Of a stretch of DNA of 35,777 bases, positions 1 through 7,300 are shown piece after piece. The first letter of the stretch is position 1. Every line of letters starts with the position of its first letter. Origin of the DNA: an uncultured Desulfobulbaceae bacterium (GTDB taxonomy: Bacteria; Desulfobacterota; Desulfobulbia; Desulfobulbales; Desulfocapsaceae); contig CAISPV010000078.1 of the NCBI GenBank assembly GCA_903887485.1, positions 1-35,777 on the forward strand. The letters are read 5' to 3'. A program made the translations under genes and the position numbers. The notes beneath the pieces were generated by a model. The model was not told where the DNA came from, made no database searches, and saw nothing but the letters and a program-made list of their open reading frames with translations.

Positions 1-280
1 GAATCTCATCAAAAAAAAGAAGCGTCTGACCGGGTATGATTCGACCAGTTGTCAATTCCAGAAGGTTCAGTATCGATTGAGGCTCAAGATTCTCAGCGAA
101 ATGAGGGTGAAGATCGCGACGTTTTTCCAGATCTATTTTGACAAAACTATTAAATTGTTTTGCCAGAACATTCTCAACAAGCCATGTTTTTCCAACCTGG
201 CGCGCCCCACGAATTATCAATGGCTTACGACGTGGCGAATCTTTCCAGCCTGCAATCTGTTTTTCAGCCAATCGTTGCAT
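1..280 (-). CDS. AAA-family ATPase (DUF4143-type), N-terminal part, cut by window edge
   Basis: Reading the minus strand from an ATG at 280 gives 93 codons that stay open to the left edge, so the gene continues outside the window. The protein starts MQRLAEKQIAGWK and has a clear Walker A motif (GARQVGKT, residues about 25-32) and a Walker B-like LLFFDEI just before the edge. This layout, with a short basic lead-in, IRGARQVGKT and about 60 residues later FFDEI, is typical of the ATP-binding proteins that carry a C-terminal DUF4143 domain. These are common accessory ATPases of unknown cellular role, sometimes toxin-antitoxin-like. An AAGGG lies upstream of the ATG. The C-terminal domain is not visible, so the family assignment rests only on the N-terminal P-loop region. 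Confidence 0.8.
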   Translation of the reverse strand, partial: MQRLAEKQIAGWKDSPRRKPLIIRGARQVGKTWLVENVLAKQFNSFVKIDLEKRRDLHPHFAENLEPQSILNLLELTTGRIIPGQTLLFFDEI

Positions 281-442
281 GCAATATTTTCCCTTATTTC
301 AGACGTGTTAGTACAGAGTGTACGTCAAGCTACAACTGTATACTACTTCCACGAAATATAAAAAGTCAAGTGTGTTTAGACTATTTTAACGTCATAAGTC
401 GATGGTATTTGTCTTATTTAGAGAACATATTTAGTTAGAATT
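281..442. other. short intergenic stretch between ATPase start and small ORF
   Basis: About 160 AT-rich bases separate the start of the ATPase gene from the end of the IHF-like operon on the same strand. It probably holds the ATPase promoter, but I see no convincing -35/-10 pair or operator. A short imperfect inverted repeat (TTTCAG at 441-446 with CTGAAA at 459-464) lies at the end of the preceding small ORF. It lacks a T tract and is a poor terminator candidate. Confidence 0.3.
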
Positions 443-541
443 TCAGTCATGCTGTTGGCTGAAACTCCAAACTCCAGTCATATCCATTATCTCGGCCTGA
501 AAATTCTCATCTTCATAAATCTCTATTGGTGAAATGGTCAT
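443..541 (-). CDS. possible small ORF (32 aa) downstream of the IHF-beta-like gene
   Basis: An ATG at 541 directly follows the stop codon of the IHF-beta-like gene (TAA then ATG). It opens 32 codons (MTISPIEIYEDENF to FSQQHD) ending in TGA at 443-445. The peptide is acidic and matches nothing I recognise. Tight spacing would permit translational coupling with the upstream gene. It could equally be a chance ORF or the remnant of a longer gene. No separate ribosome binding site is apparent. Confidence 0.25.
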   Translation of the reverse strand: MTISPIEIYEDENFQAEIMDMTGVWSFSQQHD

Positions 542-826
542 TTATCTTTTTCCAGCATTCACAGCTTCCATCAAATCTTTCCCCACTTTGAAAAATGGAA
601 GCTTCTTAGCCCCAACCTCTACTTCTTTGCCTGTTTTTGGATTTCTGCCAGTATAAGAGTCATAATGCCGGATCGTAAAACTCCCAAAGCCTCGGATCTC
701 GATATTCTCACCGTTGGCCAGTGCATTCGTCATAGAATCAAGGATCGTGCTGATGATATCCGTTGTTTCACTGGTTGAGAGATTCAGTTCTTTGGATAAT
801 GCTTCTGTCAATTCTGATTTGTTCAT
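542..826 (-). CDS. HU/IHF-family DNA-binding protein, IHF-beta-like
   Basis: This is a small DNABII nucleoid protein of 94 residues from the chosen start. Members bind as dimers and bend DNA through a beta-ribbon arm. From the start MNKSELTEAL the protein shows the family body, the RGFGSF turn, and the arm sequence TGRNPKTGKEVEV with the intercalating proline. It ends PFFKVGKDLMEAVN. The RGFGSF/TGRNPKTG pattern is closer to IHF subunit beta than to plain HU. The frame stays open upstream to a TTG at 844 that overlaps the stop of the preceding gene. I chose the internal ATG at 826 because family members begin there, although its ribosome binding site is weak. It probably forms a heterodimer with the product of the adjacent IHF-alpha-like gene. 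Confidence 0.85.
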   Translation of the reverse strand: MNKSELTEALSKELNLSTSETTDIISTILDSMTNALANGENIEIRGFGSFTIRHYDSYTGRNPKTGKEVEVGAKKLPFFKVGKDLMEAVNAGKR

Positions 827-840
827 GTTTCTGCACACCA

Positions 841-1125
841 TCAATTATTTATTTTGTCACGCAGGATTCCTGAGGGTTTAAAGGTGATCACTCGTCGTGC
901 ATCAAGAGTCAGGTCGTCTCCAGTTTGAGGATTGCGGCCTCTTCTTGAGTTTTTGTCTTTTACGTTAAACTTTCCAAAACCACTCAGGAGAAGATCGGAG
1001 CCATTGATGAGGGAATTTTTTGAGATCCGCAGAAAAGCCTCTATTGCCTCTGCTGCTTGGGTCTTACTGAGAGTGGGGTGGGTTTTATAAATCTGTTGAA
1101 CTAATTCTGCTTTTGTAAGTGTCAT
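841..1125 (-). CDS. HU/IHF-family DNA-binding protein, IHF-alpha-like
   Basis: A DNABII protein of 94 residues beginning MTLTKAELVQQIY, which resembles the IHF subunit alpha N-terminus. It contains the LSGFGKFNVKDKN turn and the arm RGRNPQTGDDL, followed by ARRVITFKPS, all alpha-subunit-like. The open frame extends to 1254, but the ATG at 1125 is preceded by GGAG with six bases of spacing and gives a normal family length, so the longer form is rejected. The gene precedes the IHF-beta-like gene on the same strand, with at most a few bases between the open frames. The two subunits are therefore probably made from one message. In most bacteria the IHF genes lie apart (near pheT and rpsA), which makes a tandem pair suggestive of an accessory copy. 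Confidence 0.87.
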   Translation of the reverse strand: MTLTKAELVQQIYKTHPTLSKTQAAEAIEAFLRISKNSLINGSDLLLSGFGKFNVKDKNSRRGRNPQTGDDLTLDARRVITFKPSGILRDKINN

Positions 1126-1131
1126 GTCGTT

Positions 1132-1135
1132 CTCC
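1132..1135 (-). promoter_or_regulatory. ribosome binding site fixing the IHF-alpha-like start
   Basis: On the minus strand GGAG lies six bases before the ATG at 1125. It decides against the longer open frame that begins at 1254. Confidence 0.6.
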
Positions 1136-1398
1136 GCTAATAATAAAAAAACAAGCTTGTTGAGGTTAATAAAATATCTTTTTATCAGGATACCAGCTAC
1201 TTTCATTGAATTTTGCGATAATGTGTCGTGGGGGATGTTTCTTGTTTTAACCATAGGATATATTGCAAATATTTGATAATAATTAAAAATAACTTTAATC
1301 TTGTATCACGATTCTAAAATAGAATGAAGAAGAAATTATAACGGCTTGTTTTTCTTCTAATGCAGACTCACCTGTACTCAAAAAAGAGAGGACGGATA

Positions 1399-1715
1399 AT
1401 GCGACAAACGACTTTGAGCAACCAAACGGGATGGATAATTTCTGCGGCAACGATGGTATTCTGCTTGGCAGTGGGAACCCTATCTTCTCAGGCAGCAGAT
1501 AGGGTTGTAGTCGTTCCTATGGGGAATCACGGGGCTCCGATAGCCAAAACTGGTCAGACGACGTTATAAATGCCTGGTGACGATGGGGCTTTGCAAAAAG
1601 GTGTTAGTGTGTCGAGCCGATTTAAAGACAATGGCAATGGCACAGTGACAGATGGCCTCACGGGGTTGATCTGGCTTAAAGTGCAGTAAACGTGGAGCTA
1701 CAATGGCAAGAATGC
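1399..1715 (+). pseudogene. broken secreted DUF1566 (Lcl C-terminal domain) protein gene
   Basis: An ATG at 1399, preceded by GAGAGGA, starts a peptide with a classical signal sequence: hydrophobic ISAATMVFCLAVGTL, then SSQAAD with a likely cut after SQA. The mature part reads KTGQTT, typical of DUF1566 proteins. An in-frame TAA at 1567-1569 stops it. In the same frame the homology resumes: PGDDGALQKGV, RFKDNGNGTVTDG, LTGLIWLK. A second in-frame TAA follows at 1690-1692. After about 1715 no DUF1566 sequence remains and the permease begins. Intact family members run well beyond this point, so this is a 5' remnant with two nonsense codons. The role of these cell-surface proteins is poorly defined. 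The 56-residue secreted peptide before the first stop could still be made. Confidence 0.6.
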
Positions 1716-3082
1716 GCTTATCTTATGGTATGTTGAGAACATCGCTGGGTGTGTTTCGACGTCACTTGATGAGGTCGTTGTTGACCTGTTTGGGAATCGT
1801 TATAGGTGTCGCCGCCGTTATTGTAATGATGGAGATTGGACAAGGATCATCATACATGATTCAACAAACCATTGCGACGCTGGGTGCCAATGTCGTGCAA
1901 ATCGACCCTAGCGATGCCGTTAAGGCGGGTGTAAGCACGGGGAGCGGCGGCCAAGTCACCCTTACCATAGCTGACTGTGAGGCGATCCGGCGGGAATGCA
2001 GTGCGGTCCGCTGGGCGGCTCCCAGTGTAGACTGTCGGCAACAATTGATCTACGAACACAGCAACTGGTCACCCATGAACATACTGGGCTCAACCCAGGA
2101 TTTCCTGGAGATTCGTAACTGGACAAATCTGACTGACGGGGAGCCGTTTACAGACATGGACGTTCGCAGTGAGGCTAAGGTATGCTTGATAGGCCAGACT
2201 ATTGTCCGAGAGTTGTTCGGGGCCGAGTCTCCGGTTGGCAGGCAGATCCGTATTGGTAATATCAGAATGACAGTGATTGGCGTCCTCAGTACCAAAGGGA
2301 TGAGCATGATGGGTAGGGATCAGGACGATTATGTCATAGCCCCATGGACGACGGTCAAACACCGATTATCCGGCATCAGGCAGGCAACGACACCCGATGC
2401 AACACCATCGTCCGTCGATCAGATAAATACCCTGAGCCAGCTCTACCCAAGCCAGCATGTACAGTTTTATCCACAGCAATCTGCCGTGCAGGCAGAGGAC
2501 CATCCTCAAATGGTACGGTTTGAAGACCTTGACGATATATGGGTATCCGCAACCTCTCAGCAAGAAGTTCCACTGGCCATCAGCCAGATCACAAGCCTGC
2601 TGCGCGATCGACACCAACTTCGAGCCAATGATCCCGACGACTTCAGGATCCGGGATCTTACTGAAATTTCCAAAACCTTGGGTTCAACCCAAAAGGTGAT
2701 GACCCATCTGCTGTTGTGTGTTGCATTGATCTCACTGGTAGTTGGCGGGGTCGGCATTATGAATATCATGCTGGCTTCGGTTACTGAGCGGACAAGGGAA
2801 ATAGGGCTACGGATGGCGGTAGGTGCACGGGCGAAAGACATTCTTCAACAATTCCTGACTGAAGCGGTGATCCTCTGCCTGTTAGGCGGCATCGTCGGAA
2901 TCTTGCTGGGCCGAGGTGTTTCGCTGGCAGTGATGACGTTTTTGCACTGGCGCACCATACCGTCTCTGTCAACGATTGTCACAGCCTTTGCCGTCTCTGC
3001 GAGTGTTGGGATTATCTTCGGTTATTACCCGGCATGGAGAGCATCACGATTGGACCCGATTGAGGCCTTGCGCTACGAGTAA
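1703..3082 (+). CDS. MacB/FtsX-type ABC transporter permease (no ATPase partner nearby)
   Basis: A 459-residue permease of the MacB/LolC/FtsX superfamily, which usually works with an ATPase and an adaptor in mechanotransmission or export at the inner membrane. One helix is predicted at about 24-44 (LGIVIGVAAVIVMMEIG). A large periplasmic core spans about 45-330. Three C-terminal helices lie between about 335 and 440, with the conserved VGGVGIMNIMLASVTERTREIGLR block, where the coupling motif TREIGLR follows helix 2. It ends in the typical WRASRLDPIEALRYE. The start at 1703 has GGAG five bases upstream, and an ATG at 1712 is an alternative. The N-terminus overlaps the DUF1566 remnant, suggesting a recombination junction just upstream. 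No ABC ATPase or membrane-fusion gene is present in this window. Confidence 0.88.
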   Translation: MARMRLSYGMLRTSLGVFRRHLMRSLLTCLGIVIGVAAVIVMMEIGQGSSYMIQQTIATLGANVVQIDPSDAVKAGVSTGSGGQVTLTIADCEAIRRECSAVRWAAPSVDCRQQLIYEHSNWSPMNILGSTQDFLEIRNWTNLTDGEPFTDMDVRSEAKVCLIGQTIVRELFGAESPVGRQIRIGNIRMTVIGVLSTKGMSMMGRDQDDYVIAPWTTVKHRLSGIRQATTPDATPSSVDQINTLSQLYPSQHVQFYPQQSAVQAEDHPQMVRFEDLDDIWVSATSQQEVPLAISQITSLLRDRHQLRANDPDDFRIRDLTEISKTLGSTQKVMTHLLLCVALISLVVGGVGIMNIMLASVTERTREIGLRMAVGARAKDILQQFLTEAVILCLLGGIVGILLGRGVSLAVMTFLHWRTIPSLSTIVTAFAVSASVGIIFGYYPAWRASRLDPIEALRYE

Positions 3083-3176
3083 TAGCCAGGCCGAAACCCC
3101 ATTAATCTTCAGCAGTTCTTCCTGGTCAGCATAACCCTGTAAAATTGAACGCCATGAACTCTTTCTATCGGCTCTC

Positions 3177-3506
3177 TTATTTCTTCTTCACCATTGGCTT
3201 GTCGGTCTTGCAGCCACAACCAGCCTTCTCTTTAACACAGACTGAATCTTTCAACGTTTTGCCAACTTTGAATCTCACGACCTTCTTCTCGGCAACCTTC
3301 ATCTCTTTGCCGGTCTGAGGATTTCTGAAATTTCGAGATGCCCTTGTAGTTACTGAGAAGGAACCAAAGCCAACGAGGGTAATGCTCTCATCGTTTGCCA
3401 GTGTTTTAACAATGACATCCAACACTGACTTCAGGGTTTTCTCTGCTGCAACCTTGGTGATGTTCGCTGATTCGGCAACTTTGCTGATGAGTTCCAACTT
3501 GTTCAT
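3177..3506 (-). CDS. HU-family DNA-binding protein with Cys/Lys-containing C-terminal tail
   Basis: This third DNABII protein of the window is 109 residues, about 15-20 longer than ordinary HU. Residues 1-90 are a standard HU fold: MNKLELISKVAES, VGFGSFSVT, and the arm FRNPQTGKEMKV, then VRFKVGKTLKDSV. Beyond it is a tail with four cysteines (two as CGC) and lysines, ending PMVKKK. The ATG at 3506 has AGGA at a suitable distance, and the start agrees with the family. HU shapes the nucleoid. The cysteine/lysine tail could add metal binding, redox response or extra DNA contact, but that is inference. The gene stands alone between convergent and same-strand neighbours. No clear terminator is visible after it. 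Confidence 0.9.
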   Translation of the reverse strand: MNKLELISKVAESANITKVAAEKTLKSVLDVIVKTLANDESITLVGFGSFSVTTRASRNFRNPQTGKEMKVAEKKVVRFKVGKTLKDSVCVKEKAGCGCKTDKPMVKKK

Positions 3507-3582
3507 AATTTTTTTCCTGTTGATTTTATTGTGATGTAAGGTCGATGGCCATCATAATGATAATATTTTGAACCACGACACT

Positions 3583-3894
3583 TCACGTTTCATTCATTGT
3601 AGAAATCTCCACATATACAGGACAAAAGCAGAGAAATAATTCTTTCATGCCTTGACCTTGACATGTAATATCATAATGATACGAACAATTTTCTAAACAA
3701 TAGGACTTTTTCTTCACAACTATTCCATCGCCCCTTTTTTTACCAATAGCGATACATTGAGGAAAAATCGCACACGAGAATAAACAGCCGTGTCTATGGA
3801 GGCATTGTTTTGTATTTTCAATAATTTCTTCAGGAATTTCATAAATCATTTCTATTGCTCGCTGACAAAACTTTCCGAATATCGTGAATTCCAT
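3583..3894 (-). CDS. small cysteine-rich protein of unknown function
   Basis: A 103-residue protein that I do not recognise. It has ten cysteines (at about 10, 31, 37, 41, 47, 66, 70, 78, 89 and 91), with spacings such as C-x5-C-x3-C-x5-C and C-x3-C-x7-C. These would suit an Fe-S cluster, zinc site or disulfide-bonded fold. There is no signal peptide or membrane helix. The ATG at 3894 is preceded by a strong GGGAGG ribosome binding site about five bases away, which supports real translation. It lies upstream of the HU gene on the same strand (76 bases apart), so the two may be co-transcribed. Function remains unknown. Confidence 0.6.
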   Translation of the reverse strand: MEFTIFGKFCQRAIEMIYEIPEEIIENTKQCLHRHGCLFSCAIFPQCIAIGKKRGDGIVVKKKSYCLENCSYHYDITCQGQGMKELFLCFCPVYVEISTMNET

Positions 3895-3988
3895 TCCTGC
3901 CTCCCGACAGAGTTGGACTCCGTTATTTGCTTGCGTAAAAAAACATCATAAAATCATGCAAATATTGATCCATGATATGTGAAATAGC

Positions 3989-4010
3989 ACAATGAACTGT
4001 GATTCATTGT
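3989..4010. promoter_or_regulatory. perfect 8-bp inverted repeat, possible operator
   Basis: ACAATGAA and TTCATTGT flank a six-base spacer (CTGTGA) in the divergent intergenic region. The arms are perfect and there is no following T tract, so a dimeric regulator site is more likely than a terminator. The binding protein is unknown. Confidence 0.35.
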
Positions 4011-4330
4011 CCAAATCAATATGTTATGTGTATTTTCATAAAAAGAAGACAGGCAATGAGGGCTGTGGCCACTGGGTGAAATGGCTGATTGTATGATTAA
4101 TTGGGTATTTTAACGCAGGGGGGAAAGATGGGGGGTGAGGAATGGGTAGAACTCATAATAAAAAATGAAGTTATGAAATCAAGCAGGAACTATAAATACT
4201 TGCCCCCCTTACTATCCCCTTGTTGATTTATTAAACAAATTGGATGATGATGATCTTAGTTAACTTCTTTTAAGGTCAAGATGTACGGAGATTTTTATTG
4301 ATTGCAGAGCAGTTTTTATGTCGTCTATTC

Positions 4331-4335
4331 AGGAG
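4331..4335 (+). promoter_or_regulatory. ribosome binding site deciding the start of hybrid kinase 1
   Basis: AGGAG lies six bases before the ATG at 4342. The upstream in-frame ATG at 4318 has no comparable site, so 4342 is preferred. Confidence 0.55.
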
Positions 4336-4341
4336 ACAACA

Positions 4342-7300
4342 ATGACCACCTCACCATCCACCGACACCATCATACCCAACAGATACAGCATCCCCATTTT
4401 CCTGGCCCTGATTGCTGCCGGTCTGGCGGGTAACTATTTCAATTTTCAGATCTTCCTTAATATCAGTTTTCTCTTTGGCGGCATTTTCGCCATGCTGACG
4501 CTGCAGTTCTTCGGGCTTGGCCCTGGCATTCTCGCTGCCGCCATGATCTCCAGCTATACCTACATCCTTTGGAATAACCCATACGGTATCATCATGATGA
4601 TTGCCGAGGTGGCGGTTGTCGGCTGGCTGATAGGGCGTCGCAAGATGGGGATGGTACTGGCCGACACACTCTACTGGCTCATCATCGGCATGCCGCTGGT
4701 CTATTTCTTCTACCATGTCGTCATGCATAGTTCTTTCAGTAGTACCTCTATTGTCATAACCAAACAGGCGGTGAACGGCATCGCCAATGCGCTCGTCGCC
4801 CGGCTGATCTTTACCGGCTTTGCACTCCGGTCGCGCTCATCGCTCATCTCATACCGCGAGATTATCTATAACCTGCTGACCTTTTTCGTGTTATGTCCGG
4901 CGCTGATCATGCTGGCAGTTGACGGCAGAAACGATTTTAACGAAACCGATAGCCAGATGCGGACAACACTGATTGAGGTAAACCGTCATATAACTGATAG
5001 ACTGGAAACATGGGTGGTGAACAGAAAAACTACCATTGTCAATCTGGCTGAGATGGCTGCTTCGCAAACCCCCCAGCAAATGCAACCCTATCTGGAGCTG
5101 ATAAAAAAGTCGGATGTCAATTTTCTGAGGATCGGACTGATAGACAGAGAAGCGATAACCACCGCCTTCTACCCGTTGGTCAACGAACAGGGAAAAAGCA
5201 ACATCGGCCTAAACTTCGCGGATCACCCTTTTATCCCGATGCTCAAACAGACACTCAAGCCAATGCTTTCGGATGTACACATGGGCATGGTTGACACCTC
5301 CAAACCGATTGTCGTGATACTTGCACCGGTAGTCATTAGTGGAGAATACGGTGGCTTCATAGCCGGCGCCCTGAACCTGGAGCAGATTCGGGAGTTCCTT
5401 GTCAAGAATATAAAAGCAAATGACGTGCGCTACACCCTGGTGGATAAAAACGGCAATGTCATTATGACCAACCGCACCGATCAAACCGCCATGAAACCAT
5501 TTGTGCGCGGTGAAGGGACGCTTAACCATCTTGATGAAGAAATCAATCAGTGGACGCCGACGCTACCGCCTGATACCCCGCTCGTAGAAAGGTGGAAAAA
5601 ATCGTTCTATATCGCGGAAACAGCTATCGGCAACACGGCAGGATGGAAACTGGTTCTGGAGCAGCCGGTGGCGCCCTTTCAGAAAACGTTCAACGACAAC
5701 TATACCAAGGAGTTGATCCTGCTGTTCCTGATTTTGTTCGTGGCACTGGCACTGGCTGAATTATTGAGTCGCCGGATTGTTGTCACCCTGGAAAAGTTGC
5801 AGCAGGTAACCCATGACTTTCCGGTCAGGCTGGCAACGGGCGGCAAAGAAATTCCCTGGCCTGAATGTGGCATTAAAGAGGCAAATCACCTGATCAATAA
5901 TTTCAGAACAATGGGGGATTCGCTGTCTGAGCAGTTTAATGAGGTCAAGAAGATCAACGAAGAGCTGGAACAGCGGGTGGATGAGCGTACCAACCAGCTA
6001 TCCAAAGCTCTACATAATCTCAATATTATTATGGAAAATACCCAAATCGGAATTTTCAAGACCATTGATAGGAGGCCGGTCTGGTTTAACCAAAAGATAG
6101 AGGAGATGTTTCAGTATTCAAAAGAAGAGATGATGTCGCAGACGACCAGAATATTCTACCCTTCAGATGAGGCATACAAAAAACTTGGTCAGGAGGCATA
6201 TCCGGCCCTGGCTCAGGGGCTGGTATTTGAGACAAATCAGGAATTGACAAGAAAGGATGGTGCTCGCATCCAGGTCAGATACGTTGGCAAGGCCGTGGAT
6301 CCGCAAGATATGTCCAAGGGCACGATCTGGCTGCTCGAGGACGTCACCGAGAGATTCAAGGCAGCTGAGAAAATAAAAATTCTTGCCAGCCTAATTGATA
6401 TCGCGCCTGTCTTAATTACCGTCCATGATCTGGATGGTAATTTTCTCTATGCCAACCAGACGGCCTTCGATCTGCATGGCTATTCAAAGGAAGAATTCCT
6501 GGCCCTCAATGTCCAAGAAGTTGATGTCCCCGAGAGCGCGCGACTGTTTGCCTCGCGGATACAGCAACTTTTAGAAAATAAAACATTATTCTTTGATGTC
6601 AGCCACTACCGAAAAGACGGTACCATCATCCCGCTCATGGCCTCTGCAAGATTGTCGGAATGGGACGGAGAGAAGGTGGTTTTCTCTGTTTGCTCTGACA
6701 TCACTGAGCGCAAGCAGGCTGAAGAAAAAATCAAGGAGCAGCAGGATTTTCTACAAAAAGCCCTGGACGCCCTGACCCACCCCTTCTATATCATCGACGC
6801 CAATGACTATACCATCAAACTGTCCAACAAGGCCTCTCATTTCGGCGAATATCGGGAGGGGACAAAATGTTTCCAGTTAACCCACAACCGTTCCGAACCC
6901 TGTGGTGGTGATGACCATCCCTGTTCCCTTCTTGAGGTCAAAAGAACAAAACAGCCGGTAATTATTGAGCATATTCACACCGATCAAAACTGGAAGAAAA
7001 GAAATGTCGAGATTCATGCCTATCCAGTTTTTGACAGCAACGGCAACCTCACTGAGATTATTGAATATAGCCTCGATATCACTGAACGCAAACGAGAAGA
7101 GGAAGAACGGCGCCGCCTGGTAACCGCCATCGAACAAGGTGTGGATAGCGTTGTCATCACTGATAGAGACGGCATAATTCAATATGTCAACCCCAGTTTT
7201 GAGAAGATCTCAGGTTACACCCAAGATGAAGTGATCGGCAAAAACCTGAGAATTTCACAAAGTGGCAACTATGACGCCCTGTTTTCCCAGGAAATATTGA

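Larger units (their letters stand above)
3895..4341. other. intergenic region between divergent genes
   Basis: About 450 AT-rich bases lie between the divergently transcribed cysteine-rich gene and hybrid kinase 1, so it should carry both promoters. I see one clean inverted repeat (3989-4010, listed separately). I see no RNA gene, no convincing sigma-70 pair that I would defend, and no ORF with coding character. Confidence 0.4.

Noticed and set aside
77-438. Two overlapping plus-strand ORFs of 94 and 92 codons near the left edge
   Set aside because: They lie antisense to the AAA ATPase coding sequence, which has clear Walker motifs; the translated plus-strand peptides show no domain and no ribosome binding site.
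1126-1254. Upstream extension of the IHF-alpha-like gene to a 137-residue protein
   Set aside because: The first 43 residues are not part of any IHF or HU protein, and the ATG at 1125 has a good GGAG site and the family N-terminus.
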